From an uncultured Roseburia sp. (GTDB taxonomy: Bacteria > Bacillota > Clostridia > Lachnospirales > Lachnospiraceae): a stretch of 23,201 nucleotides of DNA. Of this stretch, positions 8,219-16,423 are shown piece by piece. Below the pieces are notes generated by a model. It was given only the letters and a program-made list of their open reading frames with translations, searched no databases and was not told the origin of the DNA. The DNA is taken from positions 1 to 23,201 of the forward strand of contig CAJTYI010000046.1 of assembly GCA_910584215.1 (NCBI GenBank), read 5' to 3'. The translations under genes were made by a program, and so were the position numbers. The stretch's first letter is position 1; each line of letters opens with the position of its first letter.

Positions 8219-8291
8219 TTGTGCGGTATACTGGAATTTACTTTACACAAATTGGATGTGCGCGCAAATTCGCGCAGGAATGGAGAACGGG

Positions 8292-9626
8292 ATGAAAGAC
8301 ATGACACAGGGAAATCCGATCAGGTTAATCGTTGGTTTTGCGATACCAATGCTGATCGGCAATATATTTCAGCAAATCTATAACGTAGTGGATACGGTCG
8401 TGGTGGGGCGCTATCTCGGGGAGGAAGCGCTGGCGGGAGTCGGCAGCACAGGGACATTGAATATGTTCCTGTTGGCGCTCATATTTGGCCTCTGCAACGG
8501 TGCGGGCCTGGTGATTGCGCAGTGTTTTGGCTGCCAGGACTGGAAAAAGTTACAGCGGGCTGTGACGGCGATGATCTGGGTGGTCGGCATCCTTACAGTA
8601 GTCATCTCTGTGCTGGGAATCACCGCCTGCCGTTTTTTCCTTGGGCTCTTAAGTGTACCGGACAATGTCATCGGCTATTCCGTTACATATCTGCGCATTA
8701 TCTACAGTTTTGTGCTTGGAAGCGTTTTGTATAACGCGGCTTCTGCGATTCTTAGAAGCACCGGTGATTCGAGGACGCCTCTGTATGCGCTGATTGCCGC
8801 GTCGTTGGTAAATGTGGGGCTGGATATATTTTTTATCGTCGTATGTGATATGGGCGTAGCCGGCGTTGCTTTCGCCACCGTAATCGCGCAGTTTCTCTCC
8901 GCGGCGATCACCATCTGTTTTTTACTAAAAAAGAGAAAACAGATCGGGCTTTTTGAGATGAGTGTTCGGCCCGCAAAAGAAGATATTATTTTAATCATAA
9001 AGACCGGATTTCCGGCCGCTTTCCAGTCCTGCATGATTTCACTCGGCGGTATGAGCGTGCAGCGGCTGATCAATTCCTACGGCTCTGAAGTTATGGCGGC
9101 CTATGTGGCGGCAAACCGTATTGACAGTGTGGCGATTCAGGTGATCGTTTCGATCGGGACGGCGCTCTCCGTATTTACCGGGCAGAACATGGGAAAAAAT
9201 CAGTTTGACAGAATCCGTGAGGGCCTCTATAGGACGCTGGTGATTATGGTGGGGGCGAGCGTCTTGATTGCGGCGCTCGTATTGATTTTCCGCTATCCGC
9301 TTATGGCGCTGTTTTTGGACAGCGACGCCTCCGCGCGCGTCATTTCGATCGGCGTCAATTATCTGTCGATTATCGGCATCGCTTATGTGATCGCCGGTGT
9401 CATGCAGAGCTACCAAAATGTCATCCGCGGCGCGGGCGATGTCAACACCTGTATGGTGGCGGGACTCACTGAGCTGGCGGGCAGGATTGTCTTTGCCTAT
9501 CTGCTCTCCTATTTGATCGGCGTCAACGGCATCTGGATTGCCACGCCGATCTCGTGGGGCTGCGGCTGCGTTATTCCCGTGATACGGTATTATTCCGGCA
9601 AATGGAAAACAAAAAAATTGGTGTAG
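8292..9626 (+). CDS. MATE-family multidrug efflux protein
   Basis: The 444-residue integral membrane protein has about 12 hydrophobic segments in two similar halves. Its start, DMTQGNPIRLIVGFAIPMLIGN followed by FQQIYNVVDTVVVGRYLGEEALAGVGST, is the classic N-terminus of the clostridial MATE (DinF/NorM-like) group. Such proteins export cationic drugs or metabolites in exchange for Na+ or H+. I chose ATG 8292 because GGAG (8282-8285) is six bases upstream; ATGs at 8256 and 8280 are in frame but lack a usable site. It is divergent from an AraC-type gene that may control it. No terminator is visible before the lepA promoter. Confidence 0.93.
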   Translation: MKDMTQGNPIRLIVGFAIPMLIGNIFQQIYNVVDTVVVGRYLGEEALAGVGSTGTLNMFLLALIFGLCNGAGLVIAQCFGCQDWKKLQRAVTAMIWVVGILTVVISVLGITACRFFLGLLSVPDNVIGYSVTYLRIIYSFVLGSVLYNAASAILRSTGDSRTPLYALIAASLVNVGLDIFFIVVCDMGVAGVAFATVIAQFLSAAITICFLLKKRKQIGLFEMSVRPAKEDIILIIKTGFPAAFQSCMISLGGMSVQRLINSYGSEVMAAYVAANRIDSVAIQVIVSIGTALSVFTGQNMGKNQFDRIREGLYRTLVIMVGASVLIAALVLIFRYPLMALFLDSDASARVISIGVNYLSIIGIAYVIAGVMQSYQNVIRGAGDVNTCMVAGLTELAGRIVFAYLLSYLIGVNGIWIATPISWGCGCVIPVIRYYSGKWKTKKLV

Positions 9627-9656
9627 TATCTTAAGAAAACCTTTCCCTTTTTGCAA

Positions 9657-9685
9657 TTGCATTGAAAGTGGCGGGATGATATAAT
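9657..9685 (+). promoter_or_regulatory. lepA promoter
   Basis: TTGCAT (9657-9662) is 17 bp from a perfect TATAAT (9680-9685), giving a start near 9692 and a leader of about 40 nt. Confidence 0.65.
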
Positions 9686-9697
9686 CGGTAGGGAATA

Positions 9698-9714
9698 GTG
9701 TGAGAATATCACAC
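9698..9714. repeat. Small inverted repeat in the lepA leader
   Basis: GTGTGA (9698-9703) and TCACAC (9709-9714) are perfect inverted arms around GAATA. The site lies just after the predicted transcription start and before the GGAGG at 9721, so it could be an operator or a small hairpin at the 5' end of the mRNA. Confidence 0.35.
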
Positions 9715-9732
9715 CAAATTGGAGGAAGATTC

Positions 9733-11550
9733 ATGGCAATTGACCAGAGTAAAATCAGAAATTTTTGCATTATTGCACATATTGACCATGGCAAGTCGAC
9801 GCTTGCCGATCGTATTATAGAGCGGACAGGCACGCTCACCAGCCGCGAGATGCAGGCGCAGGTTTTGGACAACATGGACTTGGAGCGGGAGCGCGGCATC
9901 ACGATCAAGTCGCAGGCGGTGCGCATTATCTACAATGCAAGCGACGGGGAAGAGTATATTTTTAACCTGATCGACACGCCGGGCCATGTCGATTTTAACT
10001 ATGAAGTTTCGCGCAGCCTTGCCGCCTGTGACGGCGCAATCCTTGTCGTGGACGCAGCGCAGGGGGTGGAGGCGCAGACGCTTGCCAATGTCTACCTGGC
10101 GCTCGACCATGATCTCGATGTGATGCCGGTGATCAACAAGATTGATCTGCCCAGCGCGATGCCGGACGAGGTGGTTAAGGAGATCGAGGATGTGATCGGT
10201 ATTGTGGCGGAGGACGCGCCAAGGATTTCCGCCAAGACGGGTCTTAACATCGAAGATGTTTTAGAGCAGATTGTAAGCAAAATACCAGCGCCCTCGGGAG
10301 ACGCGGGTGCGCCGCTCTCGGCCCTGATTTTTGATGCGCTCTATGATTCCTACAAGGGGGTGATCGTCTTTTGCCGTGTCAAAGAAGGCACGGTAAAAGT
10401 GGGCGATATGATACAGATGATGGCCACTGGCGCAAAGTCCGAGGTGACGGAGGTGGGATATTTTGGCGCCGGGCAGTTTATCCCGTGCGAGGAACTCTCC
10501 GCCGGCATGGTTGGCTATATTTGTGCCAGCATTAAAAACGTCCAGGACACGCGGGTGGGCGATACGGTGACAAACGCGGAGCGTCCCTGCGACAAGCCGC
10601 TGCCGGGATATAAAAAGGTCAATCCGATGGTCTATTGCGGCCTTTATCCTGCGGACAGCGCCAAATACCCTGATTTGCGGGATGCGCTGGAAAAATTGCA
10701 GATCAATGACGCCTCGCTGCACTTTGAGCCGGAGACCTCTATGGCGCTCGGATTTGGTTTTCGCTGCGGTTTTTTGGGGCTTCTGCATTTAGAGATTATC
10801 CAGGAGCGCCTAGAGCGCGAGTTTGCTCTCGATCTGGTGACGACGGCGCCGGGCGTTATCTATCATGTATATAAGATGAACGGAGAGATGATCGAGCTTA
10901 CGAATCCCTCCAATCTGCCGGACCCTTCCGAGATCGAATATATGGAAGAACCGGTGGTGGCGGCGGAGATTATGGTGACCAGCGAATATGTCGGCGCCAT
11001 CATGAAGCTCTGCCAGGAACGCCGCGGCGTCTATATCAGTATGGAATATTTGGAGGAGACGCGCGCGCTGATTAAATATGACCTGCCGCTCAATGAGATT
11101 ATCTATGATTTTTTTGACGCGCTCAAGTCACGCTCGAGAGGGTACGCTTCTTTTGATTATGAGTTAAAAGGATATGTGCGTTCGGAGCTGGTGAAGCTCG
11201 ATATATTAATCAACCGCGAGCAGGTGGACGCCCTCTCGTTTATCGTATTTAAAGACAGCGCCTATGAGCGTGGCAGAAGAATGTGTGAGCGCTTAAAAGA
11301 GGAGATACCAAGGCATTTATTCGAGATACCGATACAGGCGGCTGTCGGCGGCAAAGTGATTGCCAGGGAGACCGTCAAGGCGATGCGCAAGGACGTTCTG
11401 GCAAAATGCTACGGCGGCGATATCACGCGCAAGAGAAAGCTTTTGGAGAAGCAGAAAGAGGGAAAGAAACGTATGCGCCAGGTGGGAAATGTAGAGATTC
11501 CGCAGGAGGCGTTTATGAGCGTACTCAAATTGGACGAGGATGGAAATTAA
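9733..11550 (+). CDS. lepA: Elongation factor 4 (LepA GTPase)
   Basis: The 605-residue ribosomal GTPase acts on stalled or mistranslocated ribosomes. The G domain shows AHIDHGKST (15-23), GITIK (55-59), DTPGH (81-85) and NKID (135-138). The later part has the EF-G-like domains and the LepA-specific basic C-terminus (GGDITRKRKLLEKQKEGKKRM). The length is normal. The start at 9733 is supported by GGAGG at 9721-9725; an in-frame ATG at 9700 lies inside the leader and has no site. hemW starts directly after the stop, so the two are co-transcribed, an arrangement common in Firmicutes. Confidence 0.98.
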   Translation: MAIDQSKIRNFCIIAHIDHGKSTLADRIIERTGTLTSREMQAQVLDNMDLERERGITIKSQAVRIIYNASDGEEYIFNLIDTPGHVDFNYEVSRSLAACDGAILVVDAAQGVEAQTLANVYLALDHDLDVMPVINKIDLPSAMPDEVVKEIEDVIGIVAEDAPRISAKTGLNIEDVLEQIVSKIPAPSGDAGAPLSALIFDALYDSYKGVIVFCRVKEGTVKVGDMIQMMATGAKSEVTEVGYFGAGQFIPCEELSAGMVGYICASIKNVQDTRVGDTVTNAERPCDKPLPGYKKVNPMVYCGLYPADSAKYPDLRDALEKLQINDASLHFEPETSMALGFGFRCGFLGLLHLEIIQERLEREFALDLVTTAPGVIYHVYKMNGEMIELTNPSNLPDPSEIEYMEEPVVAAEIMVTSEYVGAIMKLCQERRGVYISMEYLEETRALIKYDLPLNEIIYDFFDALKSRSRGYASFDYELKGYVRSELVKLDILINREQVDALSFIVFKDSAYERGRRMCERLKEEIPRHLFEIPIQAAVGGKVIARETVKAMRKDVLAKCYGGDITRKRKLLEKQKEGKKRMRQVGNVEIPQEAFMSVLKLDEDGN

Positions 11551-12762
11551 ATGAGACAGTTGCAGCTCTATTTGCACATTCCGTTCTGTATGAAAAAATG
11601 TCTGTACTGCGATTTCCTCTCGTTTGCGGAGGACGAAAAGACACAGGATGCTTATATTGACGCGCTGATCCGGGAAATTCGTTTTTACGGGGAGAGAGAA
11701 AAAGACGTTCTCATATCCACAGTTTATATCGGAGGCGGTACCCCCTCCTGGCTGAAAACAGACAGGATCGTGGCCGTGATGCAGGCCGTGCGCGAGTCAT
11801 TTGACGTGCAGGCGGATGCCGAGATTACGATCGAGTGCAATCCGGGCACTGTGACCGCAGAGAAGCTTGCAGCGTACCGGATGGCCGGGATAAACCGCCT
11901 GAGTATCGGTCTTCAGTCGGCGGATGATGCAGAACTTAAGCTGCTCGGCAGGGTGCACACATTTGCGCAGTTTATCAGGACCTACGAGCTGGCGCGCCGC
12001 AGCGGGTTTACCAATATCAATGTCGATCTCATGAGCGGACTGCCAGGGCAAAAGGTAAGTGACGTCAAGGCGACCATACAGAAAGTGCTGATGCTTAGGC
12101 CGGAGCATGTCTCGGCCTATTCTCTGATTGTGGAGGAGGGAACGCCTTTTTATGACAGATACCATGCGGACGCAGCAAGGCAGCAGGCGGGACTTGCCAC
12201 AGCGCTTCTTCCGACGGAGGAGGAGGCATATGAGATGACGAAAGCGACGGAGCGTATGCTCGCGAGAGCGGGATATGAGCACTATGAGATTTCCAACTTT
12301 GCCAAGCCGGGGTACGCCTGCCGTCACAATATCGGTTATTGGAGACGTGCAGAATATCTCGGGCTTGGGCTTGGGGCCGCCTCCCTGCTGGGCGATTACC
12401 GCTGTGCCAACGGCAGGGATTTGGCAGCATACATCCGTCATTGGCGGCAGTTTGACTTTTTGACGCCGCGCCAGGAAAATAACGAGGAATACTGTCCATC
12501 GAATCTTCACGCGGCCGTGGAAAAGCTTACGCTGAAGGAGCAGATGGAAGAATTTATGTTTTTGGGGCTTCGCATGACGGAAGGAGTCTGCCGCGAGGAT
12601 TTTTTGCGTTTCTTTTCCGTGCCTGTGGAGAGTGTATATCAGGAGGCTCTAAAGCGCCTGACGGCGCAGGAGCTTCTGGTAAAAAAGGAGGGAAGAATTT
12701 ATCTCACCGAGCGCGGGCAAGATGTCAGCAATTATGTATTGGCACAGTTTTTGCTCGGGTAG
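11551..12762 (+). CDS. hemW: Radical SAM heme chaperone HemW (coproporphyrinogen III oxidase-like)
   Basis: The 403-residue protein carries the radical SAM cluster motif Cys13-x3-Cys17-x2-Cys20 near the start, the GGGTPS SAM-binding turn (61-66), ECNPGT (95-100), GINRLSIGLQ (113-122), and the C-terminal HemN-like region. The single Cys after CxxxCxxC that true oxygen-independent coproporphyrinogen oxidases use (CxxxCxxCxC) is absent, since Asp21-Phe22 follow Cys20. This supports HemW, which binds and delivers heme, rather than HemN. The start is directly after the lepA stop; GAGGA at 11536-11540 is the likely ribosome binding site. Confidence 0.93.
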   Translation: MRQLQLYLHIPFCMKKCLYCDFLSFAEDEKTQDAYIDALIREIRFYGEREKDVLISTVYIGGGTPSWLKTDRIVAVMQAVRESFDVQADAEITIECNPGTVTAEKLAAYRMAGINRLSIGLQSADDAELKLLGRVHTFAQFIRTYELARRSGFTNINVDLMSGLPGQKVSDVKATIQKVLMLRPEHVSAYSLIVEEGTPFYDRYHADAARQQAGLATALLPTEEEAYEMTKATERMLARAGYEHYEISNFAKPGYACRHNIGYWRRAEYLGLGLGAASLLGDYRCANGRDLAAYIRHWRQFDFLTPRQENNEEYCPSNLHAAVEKLTLKEQMEEFMFLGLRMTEGVCREDFLRFFSVPVESVYQEALKRLTAQELLVKKEGRIYLTERGQDVSNYVLAQFLLG

Positions 12763-12852
12763 AGTTCGGTTGGATAAGAAAAAGAAAATAGGATGGTAAA
12801 GTAATGTATTGATTTGTGGATGATGTAAGAAATTGTGGGATAAACAAAAAAT

Positions 12853-14508
12853 ATGAACAAGAGAAAGAAGAAAAAGTTATTAAGAAACCTGATATGTATT
12901 GCGTATTGTTCCTTACAGCTCTTAGTCGTGGTGGTGGCATTTAAGGGTCTGGGCGTACTGATCGAAAAGATCACCGGAAAAGATATCAAAGAGGTGTTCA
13001 GCGCCGGGATTATTTTTGATTCGGACGAAGAAAAAGAAGAGGAAAACTATCTGTTTACCGTGTGCCTCGATGCCGGGCATGGAGGGAAAGACAACGGTTC
13101 CGATAACGGGGCGCGCTTTGAGAAAAATGACGCACTTAGCGTTACCAATGCGGTGGCGGCCTACTTGCGGGAGCAGCAGGTAAAAGTAGTCATGACACGC
13201 GAGGATGATACCTTTTTAAAATTATCCGAGCGCTGTGATATCGCCAATGCGAATCAGGCGGATTATTTTGTCTCTTTACATAGAAACAGTGGCGAGGGAA
13301 ACGGGGTGGAGATCTGGATAGCAACCGACGCCGGAGCTGACACTATGGAGATGGCCGATCTCATCATGGATGGTTTGAATACCGTGGGGATTTCGAGGAA
13401 CCGCGGTGTGCGCAAGGGAACCCAGCAGCAAAACGGCAACAATTACTATATCAACGCAAATTCCAATATGCCTTCCTGCATCGTGGAGCTGGGATTTATG
13501 AACAGCCCGACGGACAATCAACTGTTTGACGAAAAGATAAAAGAATATGCAAAGGCCGTCGGGGATGCTGTGATTGCCGCTTGGCAGAAGCAGACCACAG
13601 GGAGCAGTGAGGATGGTGTGAATCCGTCCGGCACAGAAAGCAGTACGGGGACGCCGGCCGGAACGGGGCAAAATCCAGGAGCGTCGAACCATAACGGGGA
13701 TGGCACAATTCCCGGCAGCAGTGAAGGGATAGGCTCCAATGCGCCGGGAGGTGGCATTTCGTCCTCCAATACCGGAAGGGTGGAAAATTTTACTCCCATC
13801 GAAAACGTGGCGTCTCTTAGCAGCAATGCAATGGACTGGGGGCAGGGTTCCAATATGGATGAAAAGAACCGGCCGCAGGGTGCCGTCAGCGCCCAGGCGC
13901 AGTATGGCAGCTATGAGGCGTATTTTATTGATGATAAGATGGAAGATAAAATCATTTACCTGACATTTGACGAGGGATATGAGTACGGCTGCAGTCCCTC
14001 CATTTTAAATACATTGAAAGAAAAAGACGTAAAAGCGGTATTTTTTGTGACGGAGCCCTACGCGAAAGACCAACCCGATCTGGTGCGGCGTATGATCGAC
14101 GAGGGACATGCGCTGGGCAACCATTCGGTGACGCATCCCTCCAAGGGGCTGCCGTCTTTGTCGCTGGAAAAGCAGGAAAATGAAGTGATGGAAAATCACC
14201 GCTATATCAAGGACAATTTTGGCTATGATATGCATTTGTTCCGCTATCCGGCCGGAAAATTCAGCGAGCAGTCGCTGGCTATCGTGCACAACTGCGGTTA
14301 TAAGAGTTTGTTTTGGAGCTTCGCCTATCTTGACTATGATGTCAACAATCAGCCGGAAAAAGCCGCGAGTCTGCAAAAGATGCTGGACAAACTTCACCCC
14401 GGCGCTATCTATCTGCTCCACGCGGAGTCAGAGACGAACACGGCAGTGCTGGGAGAGTTTATTGACAAGGCGAGGGCAGCGGGGTATGAGTTTGCCGTAT
14501 TCGATTAA
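12853..14508 (+). CDS. Membrane-anchored N-acetylmuramoyl-L-alanine amidase fused to a PdaA-like polysaccharide deacetylase
   Basis: The 551-residue protein has one membrane anchor (about 12-35) and then two extracellular enzyme domains. Residues 68-247 are a zinc amidase of the Amidase_3 family with His76 (DAGHGG), Glu90, His143 (SLHRNS) and Glu212 (VELGFMN). A Gly/Ser/Thr/Asn linker (about 248-310) follows. Residues 365-551 are a NodB-type deacetylase with TFDEGYEYG (371-379), GNHSVTH (His424, His428), Arg464 (RYPAG), Trp488 and LLH (521-523). TFDxGYExG and YAKDQPDLV are features of the sporulation enzyme PdaA. CwlD-type amidase plus PdaA are the two steps that create muramic delta-lactam in spore cortex. 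The usual second Asp of NodB motif 1 is Glu374. No strong ribosome binding site or sporulation promoter is visible in the 90 bp before it, so co-transcription with hemW is possible. Confidence 0.9.
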   Translation: MNKRKKKKLLRNLICIAYCSLQLLVVVVAFKGLGVLIEKITGKDIKEVFSAGIIFDSDEEKEEENYLFTVCLDAGHGGKDNGSDNGARFEKNDALSVTNAVAAYLREQQVKVVMTREDDTFLKLSERCDIANANQADYFVSLHRNSGEGNGVEIWIATDAGADTMEMADLIMDGLNTVGISRNRGVRKGTQQQNGNNYYINANSNMPSCIVELGFMNSPTDNQLFDEKIKEYAKAVGDAVIAAWQKQTTGSSEDGVNPSGTESSTGTPAGTGQNPGASNHNGDGTIPGSSEGIGSNAPGGGISSSNTGRVENFTPIENVASLSSNAMDWGQGSNMDEKNRPQGAVSAQAQYGSYEAYFIDDKMEDKIIYLTFDEGYEYGCSPSILNTLKEKDVKAVFFVTEPYAKDQPDLVRRMIDEGHALGNHSVTHPSKGLPSLSLEKQENEVMENHRYIKDNFGYDMHLFRYPAGKFSEQSLAIVHNCGYKSLFWSFAYLDYDVNNQPEKAASLQKMLDKLHPGAIYLLHAESETNTAVLGEFIDKARAAGYEFAVFD

Positions 14509-14588
14509 ACTTTAACATCCCTTCGCATTTAGAGTCAGGAAAAAATAGTTGTTTATCCTTATACTAAAGAGCAGGAAAGGATAAAGCG

Positions 14589-15467
14589 ATGGATTGGATT
14601 ATAGGTATTCAAAAGGCAATCGATTATGTGGAGGAGCATTTGCTCGAACCGATCTCGTACGAGGAGGCGGCCAAAAGAGCATATTCGTCCAGTTTTCATT
14701 TTCAACGGATATTTGGCATCGTATGCGGATATACCTTCGGAGATTACATCCGTTTTCGCAGGCTGTCCCTCGCCGGCAGGGAGCTTGCGGAGCAAAACGT
14801 TAAAGTAATCGATGTCGCGTTGAAATATGGATACGTTACGCCGGAGAGCTTTACGCGGGCATTTGTCCGTTTCCACGGCGTTTCCCCTACACAGGCAAAA
14901 CGTGGAGCAACTTTGAAAACCTTTTCGCGCCTTTCCGTAAAATTTTCATTAAACGGAGGGACAACTATGAAGTACAGAATCGAAAACAAAGAAACATTTG
15001 ATCTGATTGTCAGAAAAAAACGCTTCCCGAAAGGCACGGAGCTCACTACGGCACAAATTTCGGAATTTTGGGAAGAATGTGGAAAGGACGGAACGATTGC
15101 ACGCATAAGCGAGAGCGCCGACAAGAGCGTTTTTGGCGATCGTATCTTAGGCGTCAGTTTTGTGTATGAGGGAGATGACGATGAATTTCCTTACGGTATC
15201 GGCGCCGCCTACAATGGCAGCGGTCGTTTGGACAAAGACGTAACGGTGATGACAATTCCGGCGCACTCGTATGTTGTGTTTGCGTGCGTCGGTAAAATGC
15301 CGGAGGCGTTTGCAGATACCTACCGCTTTATCTGCACAGAGTTTTTCCCAACAAGTGAATATCGGCCGATCGGACTTGACTTTGAGTCCTATCCGTCGGC
15401 CGATGTGACAAACCCGGAGTATCAGTGTGAGATTTGGGTTGCGGTGGAGAAAAAGAAACAGGCATAA
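14589..15467 (+). CDS. AraC-family regulator with C-terminal GyrI-like effector domain
   Basis: The 292-residue protein begins with an AraC/XylS DNA-binding domain (about 8-105: two helix-turn-helices, with the second ending in PESFTRAFVRFHGVSPTQAKR). A linker (about 106-126) leads to a GyrI-like small-molecule binding domain (about 127-290), the arrangement seen in Rob-type multidrug sensors. AGGAAAGGA (14572-14580) supports the start. It converges with the ABC-2 permease gene, 42 bp away, and may sense a compound handled by that transporter, though there is no direct evidence. See the internal start at 14967. Confidence 0.92.
   Translation: MDWIIGIQKAIDYVEEHLLEPISYEEAAKRAYSSSFHFQRIFGIVCGYTFGDYIRFRRLSLAGRELAEQNVKVIDVALKYGYVTPESFTRAFVRFHGVSPTQAKRGATLKTFSRLSVKFSLNGGTTMKYRIENKETFDLIVRKKRFPKGTELTTAQISEFWEECGKDGTIARISESADKSVFGDRILGVSFVYEGDDDEFPYGIGAAYNGSGRLDKDVTVMTIPAHSYVVFACVGKMPEAFADTYRFICTEFFPTSEYRPIGLDFESYPSADVTNPEYQCEIWVAVEKKKQA
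14955..14969 (+). promoter_or_regulatory. Internal ribosome binding site and in-frame start in the GyrI-type regulator
   Basis: GGAGGG (14955-14960) lies six bases before an in-frame ATG at 14967 (Met127). Initiation there would yield a separate 166-residue GyrI-like domain, lacking the DNA-binding part. The position matches the boundary between the two domains. Confidence 0.4.
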
Positions 15468-15509
15468 AGCGTTCGGTTGTCTTTTTACCCTATCCGCGGG
15501 GCAGATATC

Positions 15510-16295
15510 TTATGCAATATCTTTGTTCCGATAGCGAACGAACGCGGCAGTTATACCGGTCACTGTCAAAATCAGACCAATGATCAGGTATTTGATTTCC
15601 AGACTGCCGTTTGCAATGATGTCTGCCCCATCGGCATATCCGTACGGCGTAATATATTTTAAAACTGCGGCTTCCTCAGTCAGATTGGCAACGATATTTA
15701 AAAAGTAGAACAGTGCGGCGATGCCCAGGCCGATGCCAAGACCGCTCTTGTTTATAAAAGCGGAAATCCCAAAACAGATGGCAGCAGTCTCTACCTGTAA
15801 AATAAAGTACGCCAAAAACAGCAGGCCAAATGTCTGAAACTCCATTGTTTCCCCTATCAGCAGTGCAGACAACACCGAGACGCCGACCACCGCCACATTA
15901 AGTACCAGGATCTGCAACAGAACCGAAGCAAGCTTCTGTGCTACCACCGTAGTGCGCTTGAGCGGATGGGTGAGAAGGAACTCTGCCGTCTGATCCTTTT
16001 CTTCTTTTGCCAGGGCCGAAATGCCCAGCAGAGCCGCGAAAAAGGCGCCGCCAAGACCGAGCACATTGCCGCACTCCGTACAGAAGTAGCCGCCAAACTC
16101 ACCAAAATTGATTTTATCCATACCAAAGGCGGCGGAAAAACTGCCCATATCTGCAAACATGCTGCTGATTTCATTCATCTGTCTTTCCATCTCAGGGTAG
16201 ATTAAAATACAGACGCCCAGCATAAACGCGATAATCGCCGTCCACAGCAGCAACGTCATTCTACCCTGTTTTAATTCCTGTCTTAAAATAACCAT
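15510..16295 (-). CDS. ABC-2 type transporter permease
   Basis: The 261-residue protein has six hydrophobic segments: one near the N-terminus (about 16-35), then a cluster from about 75 to 255. Between the first two is an external loop with two Cys (GYFCTECGN). The AKEEKDQTAEFLLTHPLKRTTVVAQK stretch is the cytoplasmic coupling region typical of ABC-2 permeases of the BcrB/NatB type. AAGGAG about eight bases before the ATG supports the start. It follows the ATPase gene on the same strand by 128 bp and forms an exporter with it. Drug, peptide or ion export are all possible. Confidence 0.88.
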   Translation of the reverse strand: MVILRQELKQGRMTLLLWTAIIAFMLGVCILIYPEMERQMNEISSMFADMGSFSAAFGMDKINFGEFGGYFCTECGNVLGLGGAFFAALLGISALAKEEKDQTAEFLLTHPLKRTTVVAQKLASVLLQILVLNVAVVGVSVLSALLIGETMEFQTFGLLFLAYFILQVETAAICFGISAFINKSGLGIGLGIAALFYFLNIVANLTEEAAVLKYITPYGYADGADIIANGSLEIKYLIIGLILTVTGITAAFVRYRNKDIA

Positions 16296-16384
16296 GATTG
16301 TTCTCTCCTTATTCTTTTCTCTGCCAAACCGTCAGAAAGATTTGTTTTGAAAGACTATCCTGTCGTCGCGCAGAAAATTCATTT

Positions 16385-16413
16385 CCCGTCAGTTTTGCAG
16401 TAATACAGAAATT
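16385..16413 (-). repeat. Degenerate copy of the ABC ATPase gene's 3' end
   Basis: Directly after the ATPase stop (minus strand), the bases read as EFLYYCKTDGK-stop, matching the true C-terminus EIFLHYYQKD-stop. At the DNA level both copies share TTTCTG, a TATTA/C stretch, CAAAA and CTGACGGG, with small deletions. It appears to be a short tandem duplication that has decayed. Confidence 0.35.
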
Positions 16414-16423
16414 CCTTTGCCCG

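Noticed and set aside
9039..9926. 295-residue minus-strand frame across the end of the MATE gene and the start of lepA
   Set aside because: It overlaps two well-supported genes and the lepA promoter; the composition (His/Arg/Asp-rich) is that of a shadow.
11797..12510. 237-residue minus-strand frame inside hemW
   Set aside because: It is fully opposite hemW, which has all radical SAM motifs, and has no start signal.
12763..12852. Sporulation-specific (sigma E, G or K) promoter before the amidase-deacetylase
   Set aside because: No convincing match to these consensus elements in the 90 bp.
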